Positions 8,668 to 16,553 of a DNA stretch of 64,000 bases are shown one piece after another (position 1 is the first letter of the stretch; each line of letters opens with the position of its first letter). Under the pieces are notes generated by a model. The model was not told where the DNA came from. It ran no database searches and saw only the letters and a list, made by a program, of their open reading frames with translations. The position numbers and the translations under genes were made by a program. The stretch is from the NCBI GenBank assembly GCA_945893145.1, contig CAMDDZ010000011.1, positions 25,262 to 89,261 on the forward strand, in the 5' to 3' direction. This stretch comes from Rhodoplanes serenus (GTDB taxonomy: Bacteria; Pseudomonadota; Alphaproteobacteria; Rhizobiales; Xanthobacteraceae).

Positions 8668-9506
8668 GCGCGCGCTCCGGTGCGCGCATCGCCGAACAGG
8701 CCCGTCGGCCGCACGATCAGGATCAGCAAAAGCAGGCCATAAACCGAAATGTCCACAAAATCGGCGCCGAAGTAACGGATCGAGAATGCCTCTGCGAGGC
8801 CGATGATGAGACCGCCCACGATCGCACCCCAGATATTGCCCATGCCGCCGACCACCATGGCCGAGATTCCCTTCAGGCCAAGCGCCTCACCCATGAACGG
8901 ATGGACTTGCCGGTAGTTCAGAGCAAACAGCACACCGGCGAGCGCCGCGAACAACCCGCTGATGACAAAGACTAGTGGCACAATCCGGTTGACGTCGACG
9001 CCGAGCAAGAGCGCGGTGTTGGAATCTTCCGCGATGGTACGCAGCCCGCGCCCGAGCCGGGTCCTGGTCAGGAAAGCCGATAACCCCCAAATCATCGCAA
9101 CGGAGCACAGGAGCCCAACCAGCTGCGGAATGCTGATCACCAGGTTGGCGATGCGCCAGTCGGACGTGCCGAACAGTTGAGGCACGCTCTGTAACTCAGA
9201 TCCCCAGAAAGCAACGGCCAGATTTTCGAACAGAATCAGAAATGCCATCGAGCTGACCAGCGGCACAAACTCTTGCGCGGTGCGCATCCAGCGCCAGGTA
9301 AAGCGCTCGACCACGAGCGACGCAGCGGCTCCGACCGCGAGCGCGCTGAGCGCCGCAATCGGCCAGGGTGCGCCATGGCGGATCAGCACCCAGGTCGTCA
9401 TGCCGCCAATCATGAACAGGCCCGGGATGCTGAAGTTGAGGAATTTCAGCACCCCAATAGACAGCGTCAGGGCCACGCCAACGATGGCGTAGATCGACCC
9501 AAGCAT
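8664..9506 (-). CDS. Branched-chain amino acid-type ABC transporter permease, LivH-like
   Basis: 280 residues from the first ATG, with the LivH pattern GSIYAIVGVALTLSIGVLKFLNFSIPG and the conserved GLKGISAMVVGGMGNIWGAIVGG. The in-frame sequence immediately upstream of this ATG reads QQIVNGL, which matches the usual LivH N-terminus, but contains no ATG, GTG or TTG before the frame closes at 9621-9623. A GAGAGG at about 9543-9548 precedes an ATT codon at 9534-9536. The true start is therefore uncertain and may be a non-standard codon. The gene follows the MarR gene and belongs to the same operon. Confidence 0.9.
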   Translation of the reverse strand: MLGSIYAIVGVALTLSIGVLKFLNFSIPGLFMIGGMTTWVLIRHGAPWPIAALSALAVGAAASLVVERFTWRWMRTAQEFVPLVSSMAFLILFENLAVAFWGSELQSVPQLFGTSDWRIANLVISIPQLVGLLCSVAMIWGLSAFLTRTRLGRGLRTIAEDSNTALLLGVDVNRIVPLVFVISGLFAALAGVLFALNYRQVHPFMGEALGLKGISAMVVGGMGNIWGAIVGGLIIGLAEAFSIRYFGADFVDISVYGLLLLILIVRPTGLFGDARTGARA

Positions 9507-9585
9507 CAGTCCATTGACGATCTGCTGCGAAAGAATGGCCTGCCTCTCGATCTGCGTCTGGTCGGTCGTAGGTGGCCAGTAGCCT

Positions 9586-10191
9586 TTAGCCCGTCCTGCG
9601 CAAGGGTTGCGGTGTTCCCTTCACCGAATTGATGTAGCGCACCGCCTTGCTGGAACTCTCGATCAACGCGTTTGCCGCAGCGCTCAAGGCAGCGAATGAG
9701 GCGCTATCCAACGCCCCGAAGAACAGATCGTTGACCGCGCGGATTTCCGCGCTGATGCGATCGATCGCGAGCCGCCCGGCAGGGGCTACGCTGAGCAGCA
9801 TGCCGCGGCGGTCGAGCGGGTTTGTGCGTTTGAACAGAAGGCTGCGCCGGGCGAGCTTGCCGGTTTCCGACGCGACGAAGGCGCTTGAGACATGCAGCGC
9901 CTGCGCGAGCGCACTGACGCTGATACCATTGTGCCCTTGAAGATGCGCGACGGCGATCATCAGGCTGTACTGCGGCGGGCTGATCCCTATCCGCCGTCCC
10001 AGATGTTCGCGCACGATTTCCATGCGGGTCGAGATCGTCAGCAGGTCCCCGACAAGCGTGCGGAAGCGCCCGTCCGACCCATTGTCGAGCAGCGCCGCGC
10101 GCGAGACGGTCGCCGGCAAGACATAGAGAGCCGCGTCGAGGTCCTTGTTGGCCTTGCCGGCGCGGCCGCGCCGCAGCCTAGAGATTGACAT
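9586..10191 (-). CDS. MarR-family transcriptional regulator
   Basis: 201 residues with a central winged-helix domain: SPPQYSLMIAVAHL followed by the recognition region HVSSAFVASETGKLARRSLLFKRTNPLDRRGMLLSVAPAG, the DRR wing motif typical of MarR. The ATG at 10191 overlaps the end of the AhpD-like gene by 14 bases. MarR proteins usually repress their operon and release DNA on binding a phenolic ligand. Here the regulator is embedded between the decarboxylase genes and the importer, so it likely autoregulates the operon from the promoter upstream of 12244, where an imperfect palindrome lies. Confidence 0.9.
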   Translation of the reverse strand: MSISRLRRGRAGKANKDLDAALYVLPATVSRAALLDNGSDGRFRTLVGDLLTISTRMEIVREHLGRRIGISPPQYSLMIAVAHLQGHNGISVSALAQALHVSSAFVASETGKLARRSLLFKRTNPLDRRGMLLSVAPAGRLAIDRISAEIRAVNDLFFGALDSASFAALSAAANALIESSSKAVRYINSVKGTPQPLRRTG

Positions 10192-10810
10192 ATCCGGTAT
10201 CGCCCAGGAGCTGCGATTCCACCGGGATATGAAGGCTGTCGTGCACGGTGTTGTAGAACTTCCAGAAGCCGACCACACACGCGAGCTCGACGATCTGCGG
10301 CGGTGTCAGATGTTTCTTCAGGCGTTGTAGAATTTCGTCCGGCACCGAGGTCGGATCCTCGGACGCCGAGCGCACGTAGTCGAAGCAGGCCTGCTCCATC
10401 TCGTTCGCCGGGTCGTTGTCGCCCGTGATGATGTCCTGCAGCTCCTGCTCGCTCATGTTCCAGCCTTCGAACCCAGCTTGGGTCGGCTTCTTGAGCATCG
10501 AGCAGCTGTGCGCCGTGCAATAGGCGCAGCCGTTGGTGGCGCAGGCGACCGCCGCAAGCTTGCGTTTGAGCAATTGGTCGAGTGTCGAGGTCGGATCGCG
10601 CATGATCTTGCTGTTGAGGCTCCACAGCGTCTCCGCGATCTCGGGGCGGTGAGCGTAGAGCTTGAGCGCGTTGGGCAGGAAGCCCATGCGTTTCTTGTAC
10701 GGATCGAGCACGGGCCTGAGGCGGGGATCGAAATCTTCCTCCTTCACATACGGAATGAAGGGTTGCGCTTCGACCAGCACTTTCGGTTTCGGAGGCGTGA
10801 TGGCGTCCAT
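10178..10810 (-). CDS. Carboxymuconolactone decarboxylase / AhpD-like family protein
   Basis: 210 residues of the CMD/AhpD alpha-helical fold. The redox motif Cys95-Ala-Tyr-Cys98-Thr-Ala-His101 is present, as in AhpD and peroxidase-related members, where the cysteine pair and His form a proton-relay active site. It lies 12 bases after the UbiD-like gene and overlaps the MarR gene. In an aromatic operon the role could be gamma-carboxymuconolactone decarboxylation or protection from peroxide; the CxxC-H motif favours a redox function. Confidence 0.87.
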   Translation of the reverse strand: MDAITPPKPKVLVEAQPFIPYVKEEDFDPRLRPVLDPYKKRMGFLPNALKLYAHRPEIAETLWSLNSKIMRDPTSTLDQLLKRKLAAVACATNGCAYCTAHSCSMLKKPTQAGFEGWNMSEQELQDIITGDNDPANEMEQACFDYVRSASEDPTSVPDEILQRLKKHLTPPQIVELACVVGFWKFYNTVHDSLHIPVESQLLGDTGYVNL

Positions 10811-10822
10811 GATGGGCTCCTC

Positions 10823-12244
10823 TCAGAGATAGTCCTCAAGTTTCACCTTGCCCCAGTTGCGGGGCCAGGCGCGTTCGAAGTCCGCGGGATCGTGTCGCGA
10901 TTTGACGGTGGCATCGATTCCCATTTTGCCGACCGTACGCCAGGGATGCTGGCCCTCGATCGGCTTGGCCGAAGGGTCGTAGGGCGAACCACGGGTATTG
11001 CCGACGACGATAATGTCGCGCGCCGGATCGCACCGCGTCGCGATGGCATGATAGACGTCGGCCGGGTCGTCGAGATCGGTATCGGGACTGACGGCCACCA
11101 CCAGTTTGGTGTTGAGCCATGGCGCGCCCATCGCGGTCATCAGCGCGTCGTTGACGAATCCCTCGCGCGGATAATTGAATTGCAGGATGCAGGAGACCGC
11201 GGCACCCCAGGTTGGGAAGCGCACGTCTTTCACGTCGAGGCCGATCTCCGTCAGGCGGTTGTACAGTACGGCTTCGTGGCAGAGCCGGGGTAAGGTCTGG
11301 TGATCGGTGGCGGGTGTGGTCTGGTGGTTGCGATAGATCGGCCGGTCCGCCCGCATGGTGACGGCGGTGATTTCGACCTCGGGAATTTCTTCGTAGTGCG
11401 GCAGATGGTACATCGATGGTGACGTCACATCGCCGACGCGGAATTTGCCGTTCAGTTTAATTCGCCCTTCGACGACAATCTCGGCCACCGCCGGGACGGT
11501 GAGATCGATCGTCTCGCAAGGCACCATCTCGACGTCGCGGTCCATGATGGTGCCGACCATTTCCATCTCGCCCCATGAATCCATGTGGAGTCCGGAAAAG
11601 TTGGCCATGATCTCGTACGCGGGCGGGACACCGAAGACATACGCGATCGGCATGTATTCAGCACCCATCTCGCGGTACTTGCGCATGATGATGTGCGAGT
11701 GCGGCGTGACGAAACTAACGAGCCCACGACGGGGACCGACCGCATGCGTTCCCGCATGGCATGAATTGTAGAAGCCCGTCTCCGGATCCTTGATGATGTT
11801 CATCGCCGTCACATAGGGCGCGGCGTCTTTGTCCTTGTGGAAGGGGATCGGGAGCTTGGTCCAATCGGCGTCGGCGCCGATCTGGATCACGTCCTTCACG
11901 GGCCCGGTCTTGACGTTTTTGAAACCGCGTGCGGGCTGCCGCAGGCGATAGGCGAGCGTCTTGAGGTAGTTGGCGGAATCGACACCGATGGTGCGCGCCT
12001 GAGAGCGCCGGTTCTTCACCAGGATGTCGCAGAGCCGAAATCCGGGCTTCTCGGGGATGTTCTCGAACAAGATTGGCTGGTCGCTCTGCGCCGAAAGCGC
12101 GCCGATGTCGTCCATCCGCACCGGCTTGGTGATGCGCGTGACGATGTCGGCATTAGTTTCAAGGTACTCGCGCAGCGACGCGTCGAGACCTTGATTGGAT
12201 CGGCGAGCGGTCGACGGCACGGCCAAGGCACGTCCTTCGCACAA
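10823..12244 (-). CDS. UbiD-family decarboxylase, divergent active site
   Basis: 473 residues, close to the usual UbiD length, with the N-terminal LREYLETNADIVTRI and the central VFGVPPAYEIMANFSG typical of UbiD enzymes, which (de)carboxylate aromatic or enoic acids with prenylated FMN. Residues that hold the cofactor phosphate and metal seem kept (Asn160, His184, Glu228). The catalytic EGPFGE motif of the family is replaced by a stretch ending FRVGD (residues 268-272), and the usual Arg after Asn160 is not seen. The start is TTG at 12244, preceded by AAGGA at a spacing of eight bases; an internal GTG is an alternative. First gene of the operon that runs to the cupin. Confidence 0.88.
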   Translation of the reverse strand: MCEGRALAVPSTARRSNQGLDASLREYLETNADIVTRITKPVRMDDIGALSAQSDQPILFENIPEKPGFRLCDILVKNRRSQARTIGVDSANYLKTLAYRLRQPARGFKNVKTGPVKDVIQIGADADWTKLPIPFHKDKDAAPYVTAMNIIKDPETGFYNSCHAGTHAVGPRRGLVSFVTPHSHIIMRKYREMGAEYMPIAYVFGVPPAYEIMANFSGLHMDSWGEMEMVGTIMDRDVEMVPCETIDLTVPAVAEIVVEGRIKLNGKFRVGDVTSPSMYHLPHYEEIPEVEITAVTMRADRPIYRNHQTTPATDHQTLPRLCHEAVLYNRLTEIGLDVKDVRFPTWGAAVSCILQFNYPREGFVNDALMTAMGAPWLNTKLVVAVSPDTDLDDPADVYHAIATRCDPARDIIVVGNTRGSPYDPSAKPIEGQHPWRTVGKMGIDATVKSRHDPADFERAWPRNWGKVKLEDYL

Positions 12245-12251
12245 CAGGCAT

Positions 12252-12263
12252 TTCCTTAAGTAA
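12252..12263. promoter_or_regulatory. Imperfect palindrome, candidate MarR operator
   Basis: TTCCTTAAGTAA reads as a 12-base inverted repeat around CTTAAG with one mismatched pair. It lies between the proposed -10 box and the TTG start of the UbiD-like gene, where a MarR dimer would block transcription. The size and T/A-rich outer positions fit MarR sites, but binding is an inference. Confidence 0.35.
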
Positions 12264-12290
12264 CTTTACTATCTCGCTTTTTGTAGTCAA
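12263..12290 (-). promoter_or_regulatory. Sigma-70-like promoter of the UbiD-to-cupin operon
   Basis: On the minus strand TTGACT (12290-12285) is followed after 16 bases by TAAAGT (12268-12263). Both boxes are close to consensus and the spacing is acceptable. The 5' leader to the TTG start would be short, about a dozen bases. Confidence 0.45.
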
Positions 12291-12392
12291 GGCGGGTGCA
12301 GATGGCTCAACAGGCGAAAAAATGTGCAACAGGAAGGTCGAGGTGGGACCGATCTCAGGAACGCGAAGGCGCTCGGCGTGCTACCGCCGCCA

Positions 12393-13223
12393 TCACACTG
12401 CGACGGCGTATCGCTTCAGTAACCGTTGAACGATGAAGCGTACGATGCGGTCGCAAGCGTATCCCAGCAGTCCCAACGTGATGATGCCGACGAAAACCCA
12501 CTCGGTTTTGCCGTAGTTCCGCGCTGTCCAGATCATCGAGCCGACGCCGACCTGAGCCGCTACGATTTCTGCGGACACGATGGTCAGGAAGGAGTTGCCC
12601 ATCGCCAGCCGGGCTCCCGTGACCATGTAGGGTATGGTTGATGGAAAGATCACGGTGAGAAGAGTTTGCAGCCGTCCGGCGCCGAGCGCTGCCGCAGCCC
12701 TCAACCTCAATTCGCTGACCGAGAGCACACCCGCAATGGTGTTGATGGTGACGATAAAAATCGTGGTGTAGAGGATCAGGGCCACCTTGGAGGCTTCGCC
12801 GGGACCGAGCCAAATCACGGCAAGCGTGACAAACGCGATCGGCGGAATGAAGCGGAAGAACTCAACATAGGGATCGAGCAGCCGGCGCACGAACGAAAAA
12901 TATCCCATCAGCATGCCGATCGGGATGCCGATGACGAGCCCGAGCGACCAGCCTGCCATGATGCGGGCGAGCGAGGCGCCGATCGACTGCAGCAGCGTTC
13001 CGTCTTCCCAAAGCTCGCCGACCGCGTAGAAGGTCAACTGCGGCGACGGCAGGAACAGCGGCTGAAAGTGCCAGCTCAACACCTCCCAGATGAGAAGGCC
13101 GAGCGACACTGAGAAGGCGCCGGTGAGAAACCTCGCCAGCCTGGTATCGAAAAAGGCTGTCGCAGGCCGGGCCTCGGGAGCGGCCGCAGGGTAGCGCGGA
13201 GACTCGGTTTCGAGCGTCGTCAT
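12393..13223 (-). CDS. ABC transporter permease, SsuC/TauC type
   Basis: 276 residues with about six transmembrane segments and the EAA loop SELRLRAAAALGAGRLQTLLTVIFPSTIPYMVTG near residues 175-205, typical of nitrate/sulfonate/taurine importers. The ATG at 13223 overlaps the ATPase stop as ATGA. The operon order is binding protein, ATPase, permease. The last 148 bases before the UbiD-like gene hold its promoter and no further gene. Confidence 0.93.
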   Translation of the reverse strand: MTTLETESPRYPAAAPEARPATAFFDTRLARFLTGAFSVSLGLLIWEVLSWHFQPLFLPSPQLTFYAVGELWEDGTLLQSIGASLARIMAGWSLGLVIGIPIGMLMGYFSFVRRLLDPYVEFFRFIPPIAFVTLAVIWLGPGEASKVALILYTTIFIVTINTIAGVLSVSELRLRAAAALGAGRLQTLLTVIFPSTIPYMVTGARLAMGNSFLTIVSAEIVAAQVGVGSMIWTARNYGKTEWVFVGIITLGLLGYACDRIVRFIVQRLLKRYAVAV

Positions 13224-14086
13224 GCGGCGGCGTCCCGCGCCGAGCCTTCTCGCACTAAGCCCTCTCTCACCAAGCCTTGCGCCTGCAGCGTGCGCCGTAC
13301 CTCCGAGGCGATGTCCTCCCGCAGATCGCGATAGAGTTCCAAGGCGGCGGGAGCGGTGAGCTCGCGCGGACGGGGGATCGAGACCGGCGCAACGGTCTTG
13401 AACGTCGCATCGGGACCCGCCGTCATGGTGATGATGCGGTCGCCGAGCAGAATGGCTTCCCAGATGTCGTGGGTGATGAACAGGATGGTCGGGCGGGTGG
13501 CCCGCCAGATTCGATCGACCTCGACCTGCATCACTTCGCGCGTTTGTGCATCGAGCGCGCCGAACGGTTCGTCCATCAGCACCACGGAAGGCTCGTTGAC
13601 CAGGACCCGCGCGATCTGGGCCCGCTGCCGCATGCCGCCGGAGAGCTCGCCGGGCATACGGCTTCCGGCGTGGCCGAGGCCGACCAGTTCCAGATAGCGC
13701 CGCGCCGCATCGGCGCGGGTTGAGCGCGGCACGCCGCACATGCGCGGCCCATATTCCACATTTTCCTGGACGGTGAGCCACGGAAACAACGCTTCGGTGC
13801 TCTGAAACACGACGCCGCGATCCCGGCCAGGCCCGTGAACGGGTCGCCCGCCGACGGAGACCTTTCCGGACGTGGCCGGCAGAAAGCCTGCCACGAGATT
13901 GAGCAATGTCGATTTTCCGCAACCGCTCGGCCCCAGCAGGCAGACGAATTCACCGGCCGCGACGTGGAGATTGATGTCGGACACGATCCGGTGTTCGCCG
14001 AAGGCGACCGAAACATGCTCGAGTCGGATATCCGCCCCCGTGCATGCGGACTCGGACCGATCTGCGGGCGACGGAGACGCGCTCAT
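13220..14086 (-). CDS. ABC transporter ATP-binding protein, SsuB/TauB type
   Basis: 288 residues with Walker [10 protein letters not shown] (52-60), Q-loop FQSTEALFPW, signature LSGGM (148-152) and Walker B VVLMDEP (168-174). It energises the importer made with the flanking permease and binding protein. The C-terminus carries a short near-repeat (LVREGLVREG), probably a local duplication without function. Confidence 0.93.
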   Translation of the reverse strand: MSASPSPADRSESACTGADIRLEHVSVAFGEHRIVSDINLHVAAGEFVCLLGPSGCGKSTLLNLVAGFLPATSGKVSVGGRPVHGPGRDRGVVFQSTEALFPWLTVQENVEYGPRMCGVPRSTRADAARRYLELVGLGHAGSRMPGELSGGMRQRAQIARVLVNEPSVVLMDEPFGALDAQTREVMQVEVDRIWRATRPTILFITHDIWEAILLGDRIITMTAGPDATFKTVAPVSIPRPRELTAPAALELYRDLREDIASEVRRTLQAQGLVREGLVREGSARDAAA

Positions 14087-14098
14087 AGAACGCTCTGA

Positions 14099-15037
14099 TT
14101 ACTTCGCTACGTAGAACCCCCGCTGAATAATCTTGCCGAGGTCGACTTTGCCCGGCGTGATTTTCCGCGCTGCCAGGAAGTCCGCGATCTTGTCATAGGT
14201 TGCCATGTCGGCCGCGGTGAAGTCGCGCACCGTGCATTGCACCTCTTTGAGCGTATCGAGAGCCGTTGCAAGCGGGATCTTTGCTTCTGCCTGCACCGCG
14301 GCCGCGCCTTTGGCCGGATCGGCGCGGACGATCTCGCACGCTTCGGCGAGCGCGGCCAGGATTGACTTTGCCTCGGCCTGGTGAGTTGCGAGCCATGTGC
14401 CGTTTGCCGACAGCCACATGTTGTAGGCGTAACCGACGTCGCCGCTGGTCAGCAGAATCCTGCCGCCCTGCTTGATGCCATTCGTCGGCCACGGCTCCCA
14501 CAGGAAGTAGCCGTCGACATCGCCGCGCGCCAGCAGCGCCGGAAACTCAGGCGGACCGGCCTTCACGATCTCCACTGACTTGGGATCGATGCCAAACTTG
14601 ATCAGCATCTGTTCGGTCGAGAATTCACTGACCGATCCAGGAACGACACCGAGCTTCTTGAGCTGCTTCGCATCCGTGATGCCAGCCTTCACGACCATTT
14701 TGATATAGGTCGCCGACTGCCCGTAAATGCCAAGCACCTTGATGTCCGCACGCGCTGCCCGGATCAGCGTTGTCGGCTCGGCCGCGCCGCCCATTGGGGC
14801 GATGTTGGCCGCGACCGCATCGAGCGCGTCGCCGCCCTGGGTGAATTGCACGAGCTCAACATTGACGCCGTGTTTCTCGAACAGCTTGGCCTGCTTGGAG
14901 AGATAGATCGGCACATAGGCGGCATCGACGCCAATGGCCAGCTTGATCGGGTCCTTGGTCTGCGCGCTGGGCGAGGGCGACAGCGCAACCACGATCGAAA
15001 GTGCAAGTGCGGCGGTCAGAACGTTGCGATGGTTCAT
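14099..15037 (-). CDS. NMT1/SsuA-type ABC substrate-binding protein
   Basis: 312 residues with a Sec signal peptide (MNHRNVLTAALALSIVVAL..., cleavage after SPSA) and the type II binding fold: YVPIYLSKQAKLFEKHGVNV followed by GGDALDAVAANIAPMGGA. Receptor of the ABC importer encoded downstream. The family binds sulfonates, nitrate, taurine, pyrimidines or aromatic acids, so the ligand is open. A 137-base leader upstream (15038-15174) shows no further gene. Confidence 0.92.
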   Translation of the reverse strand: MNHRNVLTAALALSIVVALSPSPSAQTKDPIKLAIGVDAAYVPIYLSKQAKLFEKHGVNVELVQFTQGGDALDAVAANIAPMGGAAEPTTLIRAARADIKVLGIYGQSATYIKMVVKAGITDAKQLKKLGVVPGSVSEFSTEQMLIKFGIDPKSVEIVKAGPPEFPALLARGDVDGYFLWEPWPTNGIKQGGRILLTSGDVGYAYNMWLSANGTWLATHQAEAKSILAALAEACEIVRADPAKGAAAVQAEAKIPLATALDTLKEVQCTVRDFTAADMATYDKIADFLAARKITPGKVDLGKIIQRGFYVAK

Positions 15038-15174
15038 CGCGATTCTCCTCTAAGTCGTCGTCTCTGGCTCCGGACCCTGGGTGGATGCGGCGCCGCGGGT
15101 GCCCTGATGAGACGCTCCTCAGAGCAAGCTGAATGCCAGTTTCTCGCTTATTGCACGGCCATCCTGCACCATTT

Positions 15175-16449
15175 TTAAACTGACGAAAACCGGTCGACTC
15201 GGAAAGGAGCCAAGTCCAGGCCCGGAGCGAGGCCTGCCATCGCCTCGGCTATCGCCTTACCGGACGCGGCGGCGGTGGTGAGGCCAAGCGGACCGTGGCC
15301 GAAACAGAACCAGACGTTCGGCCAATGCGGCACCGAACCGATCATCGGCAGGCTGTCGGGTAATCCGGGCCGGTGACCCATCCAGCGCACCCCGTTTGAG
15401 CCGTCGAGACCAGGCAGCATCTTTTGCGCCATCGGCAGAAGCATGTCGGCGCGGTGCCAGTTCGGCGGGGCATCGATGCCGGCGAGTTCGACCGTTCCGG
15501 CAAGCCGTATGCTGCCCGCCATCGGGACGGCGCCGAAATTCATGCCGCCGTCGATCAGCGGACCACAGAGTTGAACATTCGGCGCCGGCAACTCGAGATG
15601 ATAGCCGCGCAATGCCTCGAGCGGCACGTCGATGCCGGCCTGTTTGGCGAGCCGTTTGGAGAACGCCCCAGCGGCGATCACGAGGTGGTCGCCGGATAAC
15701 GGCCCGCTCGACGTCACGGCCAGAACGCCGCCGTGTTCATCGCGGTTGATGACGATGACCTCGCGCCGCTCGAATGTGCCTCCGTGCGCGACGAAGCTCC
15801 CCACAAGCGCGGCGGTCAGCGCGCGAGGGTCGGTAGTGAAAGCGCTGTCCGGCAGGTAGCAGCCATGTTGGTAAAGGCTCGAGAGAGCAGGGACTCGTTC
15901 TCTAAGCTCAGCCGCATTGAGCTCCGTCACCTTGATTCCGTGCTCACGGTAGACCGCGATCTTGTCTGCAATCTGAGCCTGGGCGGAGGCGCCTTGAAAC
16001 ACGTACAGCTCGCCCTGATCCCGGACGAGATGCATTGCGCCGGCATCCGCAATCAGCGCACGTGTGGCGTCCAACGCGCCGCTCAGGAGACCGGAAAGCG
16101 CATGCGATATCCGGGTCACTTCCGCCGGGGTGGCGTGGCGGACCAGGCGGGTGAGCCACGGAAGCAGCGCCAGGCCATACCGCCAGCGAATGACCAGCGG
16201 GCCGTCAGGATCGAGCAGCATTTGGGGGACACGGCGCAGAATCCCTGCCGTGGCAAGCGGCAGGACCGATCCCGAGTGCAGGATGCCAGCATTGCCGGCC
16301 GAGCAGCCGCTGCCGGGTTCGTTGCGGTCAAGGAGTGTGACCGCGAACCCGTGCCGTTGCAGCCAGAGCGCGCAGCAGGTGCCGACAATGCCGGCACCGA
16401 CGACCAGCACGCGCGCGCGGCCATTGGACCGCGTAGGGTTTGGAGTCAT
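15175..16449 (-). CDS. FAD-dependent D-amino-acid dehydrogenase-like oxidoreductase (DAO family)
   Basis: 424 residues with an N-terminal dinucleotide motif VLVVGAGIVGTCCALWLQRHG (residues 13-33) and the DadA-like SAGNAGILHSGSVLPLA. The C-terminal FCFGHGPLGLTTAAASGKAIAE completes the FAD site. The family oxidises D-amino acids or other secondary amines. The ATG at 16449 starts directly before the FAD domain; an ATG nine codons upstream is an alternative. It is divergent from the dihydroorotate-dehydrogenase-like gene and may share its control region. Confidence 0.9.
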   Translation of the reverse strand: MTPNPTRSNGRARVLVVGAGIVGTCCALWLQRHGFAVTLLDRNEPGSGCSAGNAGILHSGSVLPLATAGILRRVPQMLLDPDGPLVIRWRYGLALLPWLTRLVRHATPAEVTRISHALSGLLSGALDATRALIADAGAMHLVRDQGELYVFQGASAQAQIADKIAVYREHGIKVTELNAAELRERVPALSSLYQHGCYLPDSAFTTDPRALTAALVGSFVAHGGTFERREVIVINRDEHGGVLAVTSSGPLSGDHLVIAAGAFSKRLAKQAGIDVPLEALRGYHLELPAPNVQLCGPLIDGGMNFGAVPMAGSIRLAGTVELAGIDAPPNWHRADMLLPMAQKMLPGLDGSNGVRWMGHRPGLPDSLPMIGSVPHWPNVWFCFGHGPLGLTTAAASGKAIAEAMAGLAPGLDLAPFRVDRFSSV

Positions 16450-16461
16450 AATTCGACCAGC

Positions 16462-16476
16462 ATGCAGATACTGCAT
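16462..16476. promoter_or_regulatory. Inverted repeat in the divergent DadA-like / DHOD-like intergenic region
   Basis: ATGCAG-ATA-CTGCAT is a perfect inverted repeat with six-base arms, 13 bases upstream of the DadA-like ATG. A position between two divergent genes fits an operator. Arms of this length are expected by chance occasionally, so confidence is low. Confidence 0.25.
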
Positions 16477-16553
16477 CGGCTCCGCAATCGAGCATGGCAC
16501 CGCCGCAGTACGGCGGGCGGCGCATCGCGTCACTTCTTGAAGGAGACGCCAGC

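Noticed and set aside
12300..12392. Run of six A (T on the minus strand) after the SsuC-type permease as a terminator
   Set aside because: The neighbouring CAACAGG copies are direct repeats and do not form a stem.
12393..13922. N-terminal extension of the SsuC-type permease through the ATPase gene
   Set aside because: The extra 230 residues are out-of-frame translation of the ATPase; the real start is the ATG at 13223 overlapping the ATPase stop.
15038..15174. Possible sigma-54 promoter before the SsuA-type receptor
   Set aside because: TGG and TGC stretches are present, but the GG and GC elements are not at the required ten-base spacing.
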